This document shows positions 24,961 to 40,005 of a stretch of 64,000 nucleotides of DNA, piece by piece. The notes beneath the pieces were generated by a model. The model was not told the origin of the DNA. It worked only from the letters and a program-made list of their open reading frames with translations, and did not search any database. Made by a program: the position numbers and the translations under genes. Within the stretch, counting starts at the first letter, position 1, and each line of letters opens with the position of its first letter. This stretch comes from Lamellibrachia columna (Eukaryota; Annelida; Polychaeta; Sabellida; Siboglinidae), in contig OY759268.1 of assembly GCA_963662155.1 (NCBI GenBank), positions 10,513,935 through 10,577,934 of the forward strand, written 5' to 3'.

Positions 24961-25546
24961 GCCCAGCACCCTATGTAATGGTCGTCAACTAGAAGAGGAC
25001 AACATATTATTTGAAGAAGAAAAAAAAGGAAGAAATGCTTCACAACGCTAGCATCAGAACATAAAAGTCGGCTGATCTGACGTTTAAATTACTACAAACT
25101 CGAATGAGGATGCGTTGGCATAAATACGTGATTTTTTCTGAACGTCTGAGTGTAAGAATATCTAAGAGGAATGAAAAAAACTATATAAATGTTTGTATTA
25201 CAAGTTTGCCCCTAATAATTAATATTTCAGTTTTGAAATTGCAATAAAATTATGTACTAAAGGAGCTAATCACATGTAACACGTAACATTAACAATTTCA
25301 GTTATAGGAGTTTCCAGCACTTGGCAACGTTCTACCAACTCCCTAATTTGTATGTTGCGGTTACTACAATTGTATGGTGCTTCGAAGTCTCATTCAACTT
25401 TTCAGCCTTTTACATAATACTATCGACAAGCCGACTTTTACATGCTGGCAATGAGGATAATCACTGCCCGGGTACATGTTGTCATCAGTGGTTATATTAT
25501 ATCCCCAATTAAATGACACGTGACAGACATTAACGTGATTATCCTA

Positions 25547-25630
25547 GCCAAGCCCGTCCGGGTCTTGAACTCAGGACTATGTCGTGAAAAGCGGATGTGC
25601 TATTCACTACACAACCGCGACTCTCGATTG
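25547..25630 (-). mobile_element. tRNA-derived SINE head
   Basis: On the minus strand a box-A-like GTTGTGTAGTGAATAGCAC is followed about 30 bp later by a box-B-like GAGTTCAAGACCC. The segment looks like a tRNA gene head but does not form a clean cloverleaf, so it is taken as a SINE promoter rather than a tRNA gene. Confidence 0.5.
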
Positions 25631-25794
25631 TTTGAGATTCCTAATAAAATATATGTGTAATTGCTAATTTTATTTTGGGGTGGTTTTCCTAATATAATTC
25701 CATACGAAATCAACCAATTGGTGGTAATCTTGATTACCCTGATTTTGATCAAATGTTATACATATGGTGGCAGTGTTCATTACAAAGGTGAATT

Positions 25795-26075
25795 AAAGAT
25801 CATGCATTGTGGACTTCCTTGTTAAGCATAAAATATCAAATCCATTTCAACATGAATTCCGAAAAGCGAGGTAATCCTCAACAAATGTGCTAGGGATCAA
25901 CTTAGATGTTCAGAAAGCTTTCGACAAAGTGCCACATAAAAAAATACTACATCAAATAAAAGTCCATGGTCGTAGGGATGGCACATTCAACTTGACAGAA
26001 CATATATGAATGATGGAAACCACCGTGTTGAAGAACATGAGGAGTTTTCCAACTGGACATTAAATGATGCAAAAC
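25795..26075 (+). mobile_element. CR1 fragment (RT motif A region)
   Basis: The plus strand reads HFNMNSEKRGN and LDVQKAFDKVPHKKILHQIK, matching the CR1 at 29.3-29.5 kb (QHGFLKARS; LDFQKAFDKVPHQRL). It breaks off after about 90 codons. Confidence 0.7.
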
Positions 26076-26614
26076 ACTATATTTTGAGTTGGTAGATCCG
26101 TCATCCGTTGGATCGTTAGGTATCCGTAAACACAATATTCCGTTGGGCTGCGCCCCGTGATAACAGCATTATATTTGCCATGACCGGAGTGCTGCACCAG
26201 CTCATCCAAACTCTTCCCAGTGCAGATTTTAATTGTTGCAATTGTGAATAGTGCATTGAACATGTGCCTAGAAAAACAATAACGTTCGCGTTTGCTTAAA
26301 ATATGTTACGTTACTGGATTGCATGTTGTAATTACGTATCGAGTCGTAAATAACAATGATGTTGCACAAAGAATCGCCTATGCCACTCCACCAGATGTTG
26401 GTGTCACACTTCATAAAAGTGAAACCATTCTTCAAATCTCCACTGCTTCAATTTTATGACACATTCAAAATGTGGTCGTATAAAGAAATTGTTGTCTTGG
26501 CATCGTCATTGTTGATTACGATTTGTTACGTCATTGCAGCAGGCAACTAAGAAATAAAATATAGTGTCAACCAAAAACGAGAATACAAATATTAAATCCT
26601 CACAACGCTTTGCA

Positions 26615-26790
26615 TCTAGACACATGTTTCTATGAAAACACTATATATAATTGTGTTGAAATTGGCAATTACCTTGGCAAACATTAGGAGTTCACCAAAT
26701 GAAATAAAGATGTGCACCACATTCATATCAAATGTAAGTTCTGACAGTGGTACAAAGGATAGTGGCGCCTATGGTAGGCAGTTTTTATTA
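26615..26790 (+). repeat. Partial copy of a ~500-bp dispersed repeat
   Basis: ATCTAGACACATGTTTCTATGAAAACAC and then AAATGAAATAAAGATGTGCA and GACAGTGG match the second half of the repeat at 53430-53625 and the inverted copy at 55735-55935. Confidence 0.7.
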
Positions 26791-27639
26791 TTTCTGCCTC
26801 ATTCGAGTCAGTTACTATTATAATACTGCGTCGTAATCCAACGTTCCACATATTCAATTCAGTTGTCCATAGGCTGTCCAGGTGCTGCATTGTCTGAGAA
26901 CTAGGTTAAGCCAATGCCCGTTCTTGGAAGTGCCAACTAGCGCTGCAGTTTAGATAATGTGTACCTGCCGCCCACCGGTGCAGTTTAATTTAATTTAGTC
27001 ATATTTACACATTTTCACACCTATTTGAGATATTTGTCAGCCTTGTTTTAAACATATTCACGCTGCTAACAGTTACACAATATGTATATAATGTATTTCA
27101 TTTATTTTCCTCTGTGATATATAGTTCTTCCTGATATCCAATCTACATTGATCCTTGACCAATGTTGCTTCGTGGCCTCATGCAGTTTTACTGTCTTTCT
27201 TGGGTATAGCTATATCAATTGCCAGACTATTTATATTGATAATCAAGTTGTGGCAGTGGTTATCTGCTGTGTGGCGCCACTGTTGTTGTTCTGCGTGTCG
27301 TATCAAAGTGGCAATTCGATGACACGAACTATTGTTGTATTCGTATATTACAGCTGATATAAATGATCCTTGGATTTGGCTGACAACGTCTAGGTGACAT
27401 ATTCCTCGATGACCCAATATGTATGAATGGTTACCGACAGTCATGATTGACTGTACATTTGTCAGAAAGTTGATCTTTCCTGAGCATGCAAGGACAGTTA
27501 CGCAGTTGTGCATATTTCACTAATTGTTGCACCCAATTATGTGTTGTTTATTTATAGAGATATAAAGACGAATAGCAGTATTTTTTAACAATACTGACTA
27601 ATTTCATATAAATGTATCACTAACACAATTAAACATAAT
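26791..27639. other. Intergenic before the CR1
   Basis: Short frames only (27178-27513 minus, unrecognised). Confidence 0.5.
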
Positions 27640-30560
27640 TTATATAAGTTTGCAATGGAACAACTCATGTCAATATGAAGCAGGTTATAGATGCGTGTGT
27701 TTAAATGCTAGGAGTATAATAAATAAGGAAAACGAATTATACATTATGGTAGAAGATATTGACCCTCACATAATTGGTATAACCGAATCAAGGGCCAACA
27801 CAGACATTACAGATGCTGAACTAGGATTGACAGGATACGTAATATTTAGGAGAGATAGAATAGGAAAAAGAGGAGGGGGAGTTATTTTATATGTTAAAGA
27901 ATCTATTCAGGCTTATGAAATAAAATTAGAAAGCGAAGCAGATTACGATGAAGCTGTTTGCTGCAAAATAGTTTCAGGAAATTCAAAATTAACTATTGTA
28001 TTTGTCTACCGAAGTCCAAACATAAACGAAGCGGATAACACAAAAATACAAAAAGCTATAAAGGAAGTTAGTAAAGGGGAATGTATCATAATGGGAGATT
28101 TTAACCTTGGACACATACAATGGAAATATCTAGAGAGTACAGGGGGTGATGACCAATATTTTTTATGTTTAATTCAGGAGAGCTTCCTTACTCAGCACAT
28201 GCTAGAACCAACCAGGGGAGAAAATGTATTAGATATAGTTTTATCATCACAAAATGAATTAGTCGACAATGTAAAAATACATTAATCATTGGGTAACAGT
28301 GATCACAATCAAATACATTTTGACATCAACGTAAAATCAGAAAGTAAAAATAAAAAAACGTATAGGAGAAACTTCCACAAAGGTAACTATAAAGATATGA
28401 GAAAATACTTAGCAACGCTAGATTGGAATAACATGCTGATGAATAAGACCGCAATTGAATGTTGGAATATTCTAAAATATGAAATTGAGAGTATCATCGA
28501 AAAATGTGTTCCCTTGAAAAACCAAGGAAAACGGTCTAGAAAGAAACACTTGTCAAAAGAAGCTATTAGAAAAATAGTGTTTAAGCAAACTATGTGGAGG
28601 GTTTATAGGCGTACCAGAAAGAATGAAGACTATGCAAATTACAAAGAGGCACTTAACCTAGCTACAATTGAAATTAGAAAATCTAAAAAAAACTTTGAAT
28701 AAAAATTGGCAGGTAATATAAAAAATGACAGCAAGAGTTGATATGCTTATGTAAGGAGTAAACAGAACGTTCAAGATAAGGTCGGACCACTGGAAAACAA
28801 CAAGGGAAACATAATTTCAGAGGGGTTTCAAATGGCAGAGGTCTTGAATGAGTATTTCAGCTCAGTATTTACCACAGAAGATATCAGCTGACTTCCAGTT
28901 CCATTTACTAAATTTGAGGCAAATAAATCAGAACATTTAGGGCAGTTATTTGTAACTCCTGTAATGATAGCAAACAAAATTAAGAAGATGAAAGATAATA
29001 AATCACCTGGAGTTGATGGGATACCACCAAAACTGCTTAAGGAAATTGTTGAGCAAATTAGTACACCACTTGCAAAATTGTTTAACTTGTCACTAGAAGA
29101 AGGAATAGTTCCATCAGAATGGAAAGAAGCAAACATTACGCCACTATTTAAGAAGGGATCGAGGAACAAGCCAGAACATTACAGACCAGTGAGTTTAACA
29201 TCAGTTATATGTAAATTACTCGAAACATAAATTAGAGACCACATGGTGGAATTCCTTGTAAAACATAATTTAATAAATACATCTCAACATGGGTTCCTAA
29301 AAGCAAGGTCATGTCTAACCAATCTCTTGTGTTTTTTTAAGAAATTACAAAGTGGGTAGATGACGGGTCACCAGTGGATGTTGTCTACTTAGATTTTCAG
29401 AAAGCTTTCGATAAAGTGCCACACCAAAGATTGATACTTAAACTAAAAGCCCATGGTATAGGTAATGATGTAATCAACAGGATAGAAAAGTGGCTTACAC
29501 ACAGAAGACAGAGAGTAATAGTAGACGGTGAGATTTCAAACTGGAAATCGGTTTTGAGTGGGGTACCACAGGGATCAGTATTAGGCACTATACTGTTTTT
29601 AATATATATAAATTATCTAGAAAATGACATATCTAGCAAAGTACTCAAATTTGCAGATGACACAAAAGTATTCAGAAAGGTTACAAATGATACAGATAAA
29701 CAACGTTTACAGGATGATCTAGATAAATTAGTTAAATGGTCAGAGAAATGGCAAATGTTATTACATTTTGGGAAGTGCAAATGTATACACATAGGGCATG
29801 GAAACATGGACGAAGAATATAAGATGGGGGAAGCTGTACTAAGTAGAACCACACAAGAAAAGGACTTAGGAGTAACATTTAGTGCTGACATGAAAGTTTC
29901 AGAGCAATGTGGGATTGCTGCTTCAAAAGGAAATCAAATTATAGGGCTAATTAGGAGAACTATCATGTATAAGGAGAAACAGCTAATTGTACCCCTGTAC
30001 AAAGAAATAGTTAGACCACATTTGGAATATTGTATTCAAGCATGGAGGCCGTATCGTAAAAAGGACATAGACAAGCTAGAAAGAATACAACGAAGAGCAA
30101 CCAAAATGATTCCAGAATTGAGAGACCTTAGTTATGAAAGTCGCTTATTAAAATATGGTTTGACAACACTAAAAACCAGGAGACTAAGAGGAGACCAAAT
30201 AGAAGTATTTAAAATAGTGAACGGTTATGAGGATGTTGATAGGAATATGTTCTTCAAACTTAAAGAAGGCAGTAGAACCAGAGGACACAAAGCAGCATTA
30301 GTTAAGGAGCAGTGTAGGTTGGACATGAGAAAGTACTCTTTCTCACAGAGGGTGATAAATGAATGGAACAAACTGCCAAATGATTGTGTTAATGCTAGTA
30401 GTGTGAATATGTTTAAAAATAGAATTGACAGATATTTGAGAAGGGTGGGCTACACATAAATGAGAAAATTGTTGGACTCTCGATAAACCAATGGCTTCCT
30501 TGTCCACTTTGCCATCTGGAACTTGTTGTTTGGGATGGCAACCTTGTTAAATCTTATTAA
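27640..30560 (+). mobile_element. CR1-clade LINE, endonuclease plus reverse transcriptase, inactive
   Basis: A near-complete ORF2. Endonuclease (27650-28350) has NARSIINK, ITESRAN, MGDFNLGHIQW and SDHNQI. Reverse transcriptase (28960-30000) has KSPGVDGIPPKLL, RPVSLTSV, LDFQKAFDKVPHQRL, SGVPQGSVLG and FADD (29649-29660). The CR1 thumb LERIQRRATKMIPELRDLSY and the C-terminal MRKYSFSQRVINEWNKLP follow to TAA at 30457. Defects are in-frame stops at 28283, 28700, 28739, 28889 and 29228 and a frameshift near 29335. From 29374 to 30459 the frame is open. ORF1 is missing, so the 5' end is truncated. This copy is the youngest LINE in the window. Confidence 0.93.
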
Positions 30561-30567
30561 ATATACA

Positions 30568-30688
30568 AACCCAGCCACCCGACGACCCGACCACCCGACC
30601 ACTTGCCCGCCAGCCCGCCCGACCACCCGCCCGCCAGCCTGACCACCCGACCATCCGACGACCCGCCCGCCAGAGCGCCCGCCCGTAA
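30568..30688 (+). repeat. C-rich CCCGACCA/CCCGCC tract
   Basis: About 120 bp of imperfect CCCGACCACCCGACC and CCCGCCCGCCAG repeats, almost free of G-rich partners, directly after the CR1 3' end. It is the most G+C-rich spot in the window and could form an i-motif/G-quadruplex-prone strand pair. Confidence 0.8.
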
Positions 30689-30689
30689 A

Positions 30690-31701
<1,012 letters not shown>

Positions 31702-31744
31702 ACAATTTGTAAACAAATATTAAAGCAATTTAAAATAAATTTAC

Positions 31745-32036
31745 CAATATATATTATGGTGCAGAGACATGGACAATGACCATTATTAAATTAAATTACA
31801 CGATATATTAAAATTAGTTAAATTTAATAAATGGAGATGGTTGGAACACCTTGCCCGAACTAAAGACAACAGGTGGAAAAATATAACAACATAATGGAGA
31901 AGACACAACAACTAGATGGAGATATAAAATTGTAAAGTTTGTTGCCATGACATGGATGAGAATGGCCCAAAACAGTAGTAAATGGTACCAGCTTGTGGAG
32001 ACCTTCGCCCTGCAGTGGGCTGACAATGGCTGAGGA
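31745..32036 (+). mobile_element. LINE C-terminal fragment between two TA tracts
   Basis: The plus strand reads [10 protein letters not shown], then (with frame changes) [37 protein letters not shown] and [12 protein letters not shown] before TGA. This is the familiar C-terminal end of RTE/jockey-like endonuclease-reverse transcriptases (YGAETWTL; GHLAR; TRW; WxxLGETF). It is bounded at both ends by long TA arrays. Confidence 0.75.
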
Positions 32037-32127
32037 GATATGCAGGTACATTCACATACACATAAGCATGCACATGCACATGCACACATTCATGCTCATA
32101 TGCATGCACATGAACATACGTATACGC

Positions 32128-33914
<1,787 letters not shown>

Positions 33915-34570
33915 AGTGTTCAACTTGTCATTAAAAGAGGGAGTGATTAATTTTGAATGGAAAGAAGCAAACATCGTATAATTATTTGTTTAAAGGGTTA
34001 GATAAATAAGTCAGATAATCACAAACCAGTTAATTTATCATAAGTGATTTGCAAGTTTTTTTAGAAAGGTCAATTAAAGACCACGTATGGTGGACTTCCT
34101 TTATAAGTATAAATCGTCAAATCCATCTCAACATGGATTTATAAAAAGGGAAGTTATCATTAGCCAATATGCTTTGTTTTTTTAGAAGAAGTGGATATAT
34201 AAAGGTTCACCAGTAAACATTATCGACTTAGATTTTCTGAAAGCTTTCGACAAAGTGCCGCATCAAGGATTACTATTTAAATTAAAAGCCCATGGTATCG
34301 GAGATGGCATAGAAAATAAGTGACATAAGACGTGTTGTTGGTAGGGCTTAAACTATAAAATGGGAAATACTGTTCTAGTCTACCATAAATAAAGGACTTA
34401 AGAGTAACAGTAAATGGTGATACGAATAATCAAGAGCAGTGTGGTATTACAACTTCAACTAATAATACAATTTGTGGGTAGATTAGAAGAAATATAACAT
34501 TTAATGAAGTTAATTATGCCGCTGTTTAAAGCTACAGTTATACATCATTTAGATTGTTTCCAGTTGAGAT
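33915..34570 (+). mobile_element. CR1 relic
   Basis: Scattered plus-strand matches to the CR1 at 28-30 kb in the right order: FNLSLKEGVINFEWKEANI, DHVWWTSF/NPSQHGFIK, LDFLKAFDKVPHQGL, KAHGIGDGI, then after a deletion KDLRVTVNGDTNNQEQ and LFKATVIHHLDCF. The catalytic FADD part is missing. Confidence 0.75.
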
Positions 34571-35145
34571 CGTGTTCAATAAATACGCCCACACATGTGG
34601 TTACATGTACTCTGGTCATTGGTTTGTTATTTATGCACACATTAAATTCAACATCGGACGAACGGCATCCGAATAACATATACTTGGTTTTGACAGGTTC
34701 AGTAATAATTATCTAACATATTTCGTAGCAATGACATGATGCTACCAGCACAACATATATTTGCGTTATTTGCGAAATGTATGAACTGTACAAGGTTTAA
34801 TACGTTGCATATATCGTTGCCACAAAAAGACCACTAGTATTGGACCTAAAATAGACGCCTGATGACCACATGTTGCACAACGTGCACACAACAACGTTGA
34901 CTAACTGCTTCCTGCTCATGCGGTAGGATTTAATCCAACCAGTTGCAATTCCACGCACACCATAATAATTAAACTGTTGATAATAATTATATGGTATATT
35001 TTCACGTCATCGCCGCCAGGAGGTTCTTACTATATTACCACCTGGCAAATATACCTGTTGAAACGCGGAACTTATATTTTGTTGTGTTAACCAATAATAA
35101 CGCTCGCGCAAATTGACAAGGCTCTAATAAGGGAAATAAATTTAA

Positions 35146-35661
35146 TTGGCAGTAGACCTCCCGTTGCTTGTCGGACGTAATGATGACCATTTCGTAGGAA
35201 CGGTCTTCGAAATGTCTATGCTCCTGACTCCTGCCTCCAATTATTGGCAATACCCACGACGACACGATCTGTCCAATCCGTGTCTCCTTGAGTGCAGTGC
35301 AGTGCAGTGCCTACAGAACAGTACAGTACAGTTATGTCATGGAAGTAGTACAATAAAGATAATGCCAACAGTGCCAAACCACCAGGGACTAGAGCTTAAC
35401 ATCGCGAAAAATCGAGATATTGAAAATTACCAGTTGGTTAGCAATGTCACGTCTTCAATAATGATGGATAGTCAATCATCTCTATGCGCGTTTGAACATC
35501 GAGTCATACACATTGAGTCAGATAATATCGTTCCTGATCGTGATACTTCTTTGATATGCTCTAGCCGAGTTGTCCGACGTCGCACGACAAAAAAGGCAGC
35601 CACTGCAACTGTGTATATCAAGCAACCTTGTCAATTGTTGGAAGGGAAATTCCAATGGTAA
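35146..35661 (+). CDS. Unidentified 171-codon open frame
   Basis: An open frame longer than most chance frames in this AT-rich DNA, with short internal repeats near 35293-35335 (GTGCA and GTACA runs). The protein has no motif I recognise, no signal peptide and no membrane segment. Its end has a basic VVRRRTTKKAATATV stretch. Retroelement debris or chance are both possible. Confidence 0.2.
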   Translation: MAVDLPLLVGRNDDHFVGTVFEMSMLLTPASNYWQYPRRHDLSNPCLLECSAVQCLQNSTVQLCHGSSTIKIMPTVPNHQGLELNIAKNRDIENYQLVSNVTSSIMMDSQSSLCAFEHRVIHIESDNIVPDRDTSLICSSRVVRRRTTKKAATATVYIKQPCQLLEGKFQW

Positions 35662-35959
35662 TAACAACGCCTCAAAATCATATACAGCTGCCGGTTTCAC
35701 TAAGCTTTCGGTGGACGTTTGATGTAGATCACGTAGCAATCGTAGAACACGGAAACGCATACAGTTGCTAACAATTTTATGTGCTATGTTGTTAAGATTT
35801 TCGTAATTTGTATGTCACGCATGCACGTGCCCTGCGAAATTTGTATTTGTTTTAATGCACGAACCATCACTGCGGGACCCCAGACACTCCTACTAAATTG
35901 CAGCCCTATACACGTGATGATACGAGAGAACATACATACTGAATCACAAAATACTTTGT

Positions 35960-38236
35960 ATTATGCTTACTTAGGTCCTTAACTCCTCCTGGAGCATAGG
36001 CCATCCACAACATTCCTCCAGCGCCTCCTGTCTTGTGCAATCCTCTCAAGTTGTTGCCAGCCATTCCCTGTTTGCTTGATGTCTGCCTCGAGGTCACGTC
36101 GCCATGTGTTTTTGGTCTACCCCTCTTTATCTTGCCTTGGGGGTTCCACGTCAGGACCTGTCTGGTTATGTTTGTGCTTGGCTTTCTCAATGTGTGCACA
36201 AGCCATCCCCATCTCCTCTTAAGGATCTATATCTGTATTTGGACTTGGTGTTTTCTATCCCAGATGTCCTTGTTGCTCACCCGGTCCAATAAGTGTATTC
36301 GTTTTCGCAGGATTCTTCGCAGGCAAAGGTTGATAAATGTATGGATTCTTATCAGCGTGGTCTTGTTTATTCGCAACGTTTCTGCTCCGTACAGCAACAC
36401 GGATTTTACTTTTGTTTTAAACAGGCGTAGTTTGGTGGTTTCTCCAATTATCTTTGACTTCCACACATTTCTCAACAGGCTAAGCTTGCTTTTCTGATCC
36501 TTTTCTTACCGTCAGCCTCTGTCCCTCCTTGTGTATCCACTATGCTGCCTATATATCTGAAATGTTTAATCTCTTCCAATCCATTTCGTGTCTCCTTTGT
36601 TGCTGTTTTCCTGACCCAGTATATGACTAGAATGAAGAGGAATGGTGAGAGTAAGCATCCCTGTCTCACCCCCGTCTTAACCTCAAAGGTCTTTGTAAGT
36701 TGACATTTATGAATGACTCTGCATGACATTCCCTCGTAGGAGTTTTGATCATGTTTTCTAGTTTATTGGGCAACCCATAATGTTTTTGCACTTTCCAGAG
36801 TATCTCCCTGTCCACACTGTCAAATGTTCTCGTAGTCATCAAAGTTGACGTATAGTGATGAGTTCCATTCGAAGGATTGTTCCACTACGATCCGCAGTGT
36901 TGCAATCTGGTTAGTACACGATATGTCCTGCCTGAAGCCTGCTTGCTGTTCACGCAATGTTTAATCCACTTTGCCTTTCATCCTCTCTAGGATAATGATG
37001 TTAAGAACCTTCCCAGGTACTGAAAATAACGTGATTCCTCTGTAGTTACCGTAGCGGCTCAGGTCTCCTTTCTTGGGGATCTGGATAAGGTAACAGTCTT
37101 TCCATTCTGCTGGAATTTCTTCTTTTTTGCAGATCCCCTCAAAACGAGTGTACAGCATTTCTACTGAAGTTTTTACATCTGCCTTTAATGCTTCTGCAGG
37201 GATACCATCAGGGCCTGCTACTTTCCCATTTTTCATATGTGCAATTGCCTTTTTTTCTCTTCTTTAGTGGGGTTATTACAGTCCATTGGTAGATATGTCT
37301 CAGCTGGTTGGATTTCTGGTTGATTCAGCGGTGCTGGTGTATAGAGCAGCTCTTCAAAATGCTCTGCCCACCTGCAAAGGTGTTTGTCTGCCCCCATCAG
37401 GACTCTCCTATTTTTATTTCTGACTGGCCGCTCTGATTTCTTAAAGTTTCCAGCTAACTTCCTTTTTATATCCTAGAGTTGCTTCATGCTCCTGCTAGTT
37501 GCTGCCTTTTCTGCTTCTGCTTTTGCAAGTCCCTCCACGAAGTTCCTTTTGTCTGTTTTGACAATTGTCTTCACCTATTTGCTGCTGCGTGCTCTTTCTG
37601 AGCTATTACCTTTGCCGCCCTTGTGCGGCTGCTGTTGACTGCCTCCTTCTTGTCTCTTCTGGCCTGTATTTTCCTAATTGTTTCTACTGAAATTCAGTCT
37701 TTCTGTTGGGGTTTCCTTCTGCCAATTATCTCTTCGCAAGTGCTGTTTACTGCATCCTTGATGCGACTCCATTTGCTGTTGATGTCTACTCCCTCATCTT
37801 CATCATACAGCTCTTGCAGGATTTGAATCTGTTAGCTAATGCGACTTTAAATTTTTCTGCTGTTCTTGGATCCTTCAGGAAATCCACATTATATATTGCC
37901 TTTCGTCTTTCATGTTCTACTACGTTTCTTCTTAGCTTAAGTTTAAGCCTGGCTGTTACAAGGTGGTGATCGGAAGCAACGTCAGCGCCTCTCTTCACAC
38001 GCACGTCGTGAAGCGATCTTCTTGACATTTTGTTTATGCCGATGTGGTCTATCTGATTGTCAGTGACTTGGTCACGAGATACCCTAGTCGCCTTATTTAT
38101 TATGTTGTGTGTGAACACGCATCCGCCAATCACAATGTTGTTTAGAACACAGGCATTCACAAACCGCTCCCCATTGTCCTTCTTCACACCCAGCTCATGC
38201 ACTCCCATAACCTTTTCGTATTCACTTTGTATTATA
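35960..38236 (-). mobile_element. RTE-like LINE lacking its catalytic box
   Basis: The minus strand shows, from 38210 down, an endonuclease part (GVHELGVKKDNGERFVNACV, NQIDHIGINK, GADVASDHHLVTARLKLKL), RT fingers (KNGKVAGPDGIPAEALK, PAEWKDCYLIQIPKKGD), palm (KTGVRQGCLLSPFLFILVIY), thumb (FRYIGSIVDTQGG) and tail ([31 protein letters not shown]). Between LVIYWVRK and EEIKHFRYIG the stretch with FADD is absent, a deletion of roughly 70 residues' worth of DNA. Other frame breaks exist. The family is the one annotated in many genomes as craniofacial-development-protein-2-like. Confidence 0.85.
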
Positions 38237-38275
38237 GACTAGCTGAATGACCCGGCGTTGCACGTAATTAAAAGA
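38236..38275 (+). repeat. Junction motif ACTAGCTGAATGACCCGGCG
   Basis: Immediately at the truncated end of the RTE-like LINE. Short CCCGGCGTTGC motifs of this kind mark ends of dispersed repeats in many animals, so this may be the edge of a second element into which the LINE inserted. Confidence 0.35.
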
Positions 38276-39109
38276 CATCCAGGTCAAAAGCTTATGATTC
38301 TTTGCACTGCCAATAACATTTTGGTAGGGCAATACCATGGCAAGTGGATAAGGAATCCACTAGTTTGTTCAGAGTCCAATGATTGTTCATCCGAATGGTT
38401 TTATGATTATGTTATTATCTGTAAATCCTGCTTTGAAACTCGTTGTTTATGGGCGCAATAAATGTTAACGCGCTCAACTATTACACAATAAACGTGACCA
38501 ATTAACAATGCACCTATAAAACTCAGTTTGCCACGCCAAACCACTTGGGGTAAATTATATAACATAAAACATGTTCACCTTCAAAATGCCTTCATAATAT
38601 ATGTACGATTGGTTTAATATTTGGACATGTTTCATTGAACTTGAATGTCATAAACTTAACCAATATGTTCCATTAATTTATATTCATCGAGAAAACAAAA
38701 AACAATCATCACCAAATACGCTTCTGAATAAAATCACATTTTTAAATATTGCTCATCTTTTATGAGCACTCTCAATTGTCAACATCTCGACTATTAGATC
38801 GCACAATCGTGGAAAACACGAATAGCGTTGATAAAAAAAATTGCATAATGTTGTTCTGAATAATGTAATATGAACGTCAAACGTCCGTAAAGGTTATCTC
38901 ATAATATCACCACCCGCGGCGAATCTAGGGATTTTTTTCACATACCAACCACCGTATGGAACACCTAAGTCAAAACCATCCCAATACACACGACGCTGAC
39001 GAAGATACGAGTCACCAGACATGTTGAGGTACACAGTAATTTATATAATATATGTGCGTGCAGTTTTTGTTCCAACGATAATTGGATGGCACCAACAATA
39101 AAGAATGTA
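38276..39109. other. Intergenic upstream of receptor C
   Basis: No gene recognised. Confidence 0.5.
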
Positions 39110-39300
39110 TTTACGCAGCGTGTCTTCATGGCTACACTACACTATACATTATCAGTTCAGTCGCAGGTTTTCAGTTTCGCCATGTTATAGCCGACTGTGT
39201 GGATGTCTAGCGGTGTTCTAGAACAATAAGATGACATTCAACCAGTCGTCGCATCTAGTCACATGGAAAGCGAATCGAGTAAGTATTTTGCTTTAGCTGA
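39110..39300 (+). promoter_or_regulatory. Possible 5' exon or promoter upstream of receptor C
   Basis: An initiator-like TATCAGTTCAGTC at about 39150 and a short start with a strong donor, ATGGAAAGCGAATCGA|GTAAGT (39263-39284), about 740 bp before receptor C. A spliced 5' untranslated exon for the intronless receptor is possible; no acceptor was fixed. Confidence 0.25.
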
Positions 39301-39352
39301 TGTTCTCTTGTGATCTGTTTAGTTCGCGCGAGTTGGCAGAGCTACCCCAGAT

Positions 39353-39388
<36 letters not shown>

Positions 39389-39460
39389 TGTGTTTGTGTG
39401 TTTGTGTGTTTGTGTGTTTGTGTTTGTGTGTGTTTATGTGTGTTTTTGTGTGTATGGGTC
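39353..39460. repeat. (GT)n and (TTTGTGTG)n microsatellite
   Basis: GT run turning into TTTGTGTG octamers. Confidence 0.97.
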
Positions 39461-39981
39461 TTACTCGGTCTACTATGCATTTGATGATAAATTATATATG
39501 TTTGTGACCGCAGGCCGTTCAACGAATGGAACTATGTATTGGAACCTAAGAAGAACTATTAGATCAGGCAAATAATTTCAAAACAACTTTTGAAATCATA
39601 TCAGAAGAATCTAAATGTTACAATATGTCAAGGTTTATATATGACACTTACACGTCACAACCAGCCTGGATGACACCTTCCATTAGGATGTTTTACCGAG
39701 TATTGCGTTATTTGATAAAGATCATGGATCTACAAATCAAACAGCTATATAGCTAAATTTGATATGAAAATGTCTAGAATTAGGAGGATTGTGTATCAAT
39801 TATGAAGCTACCGTTGATAGGCAAACAGAGAAAATATCACAATATTTGCCTTGTTTGTTTTTTTTCAAAACATTTGGTTGTTCTTATTAATGCTGTTTTA
39901 AATGCTATGCACTTTTCTATTGTTTGGGGCAGATTTCGACATGAGTATATAGGACCGACTAGCTGCGAACAAGCCTTCATT

Positions 39982-39999
39982 ATGGAATATATTAATTGA
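39982..39999 (+). other. Upstream mini-ORF left by loss of the ancestral start of receptor C
   Basis: ATG GAA TAT ATT AAT TGA: a five-codon ORF in the same frame as receptor C, ending 6 nt before its present ATG. It aligns with the first residues of the paralogues. If transcribed it could reduce translation of the receptor or rely on reinitiation or leaky scanning. Confidence 0.7.
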
Positions 40000-40005
40000 T
40001 GCAAT

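Noticed and set aside
25547..25630. tRNA gene on the minus strand
   Set aside because: Boxes A and B are present, but I could not fold a proper acceptor stem and anticodon arm; a SINE head is more likely.
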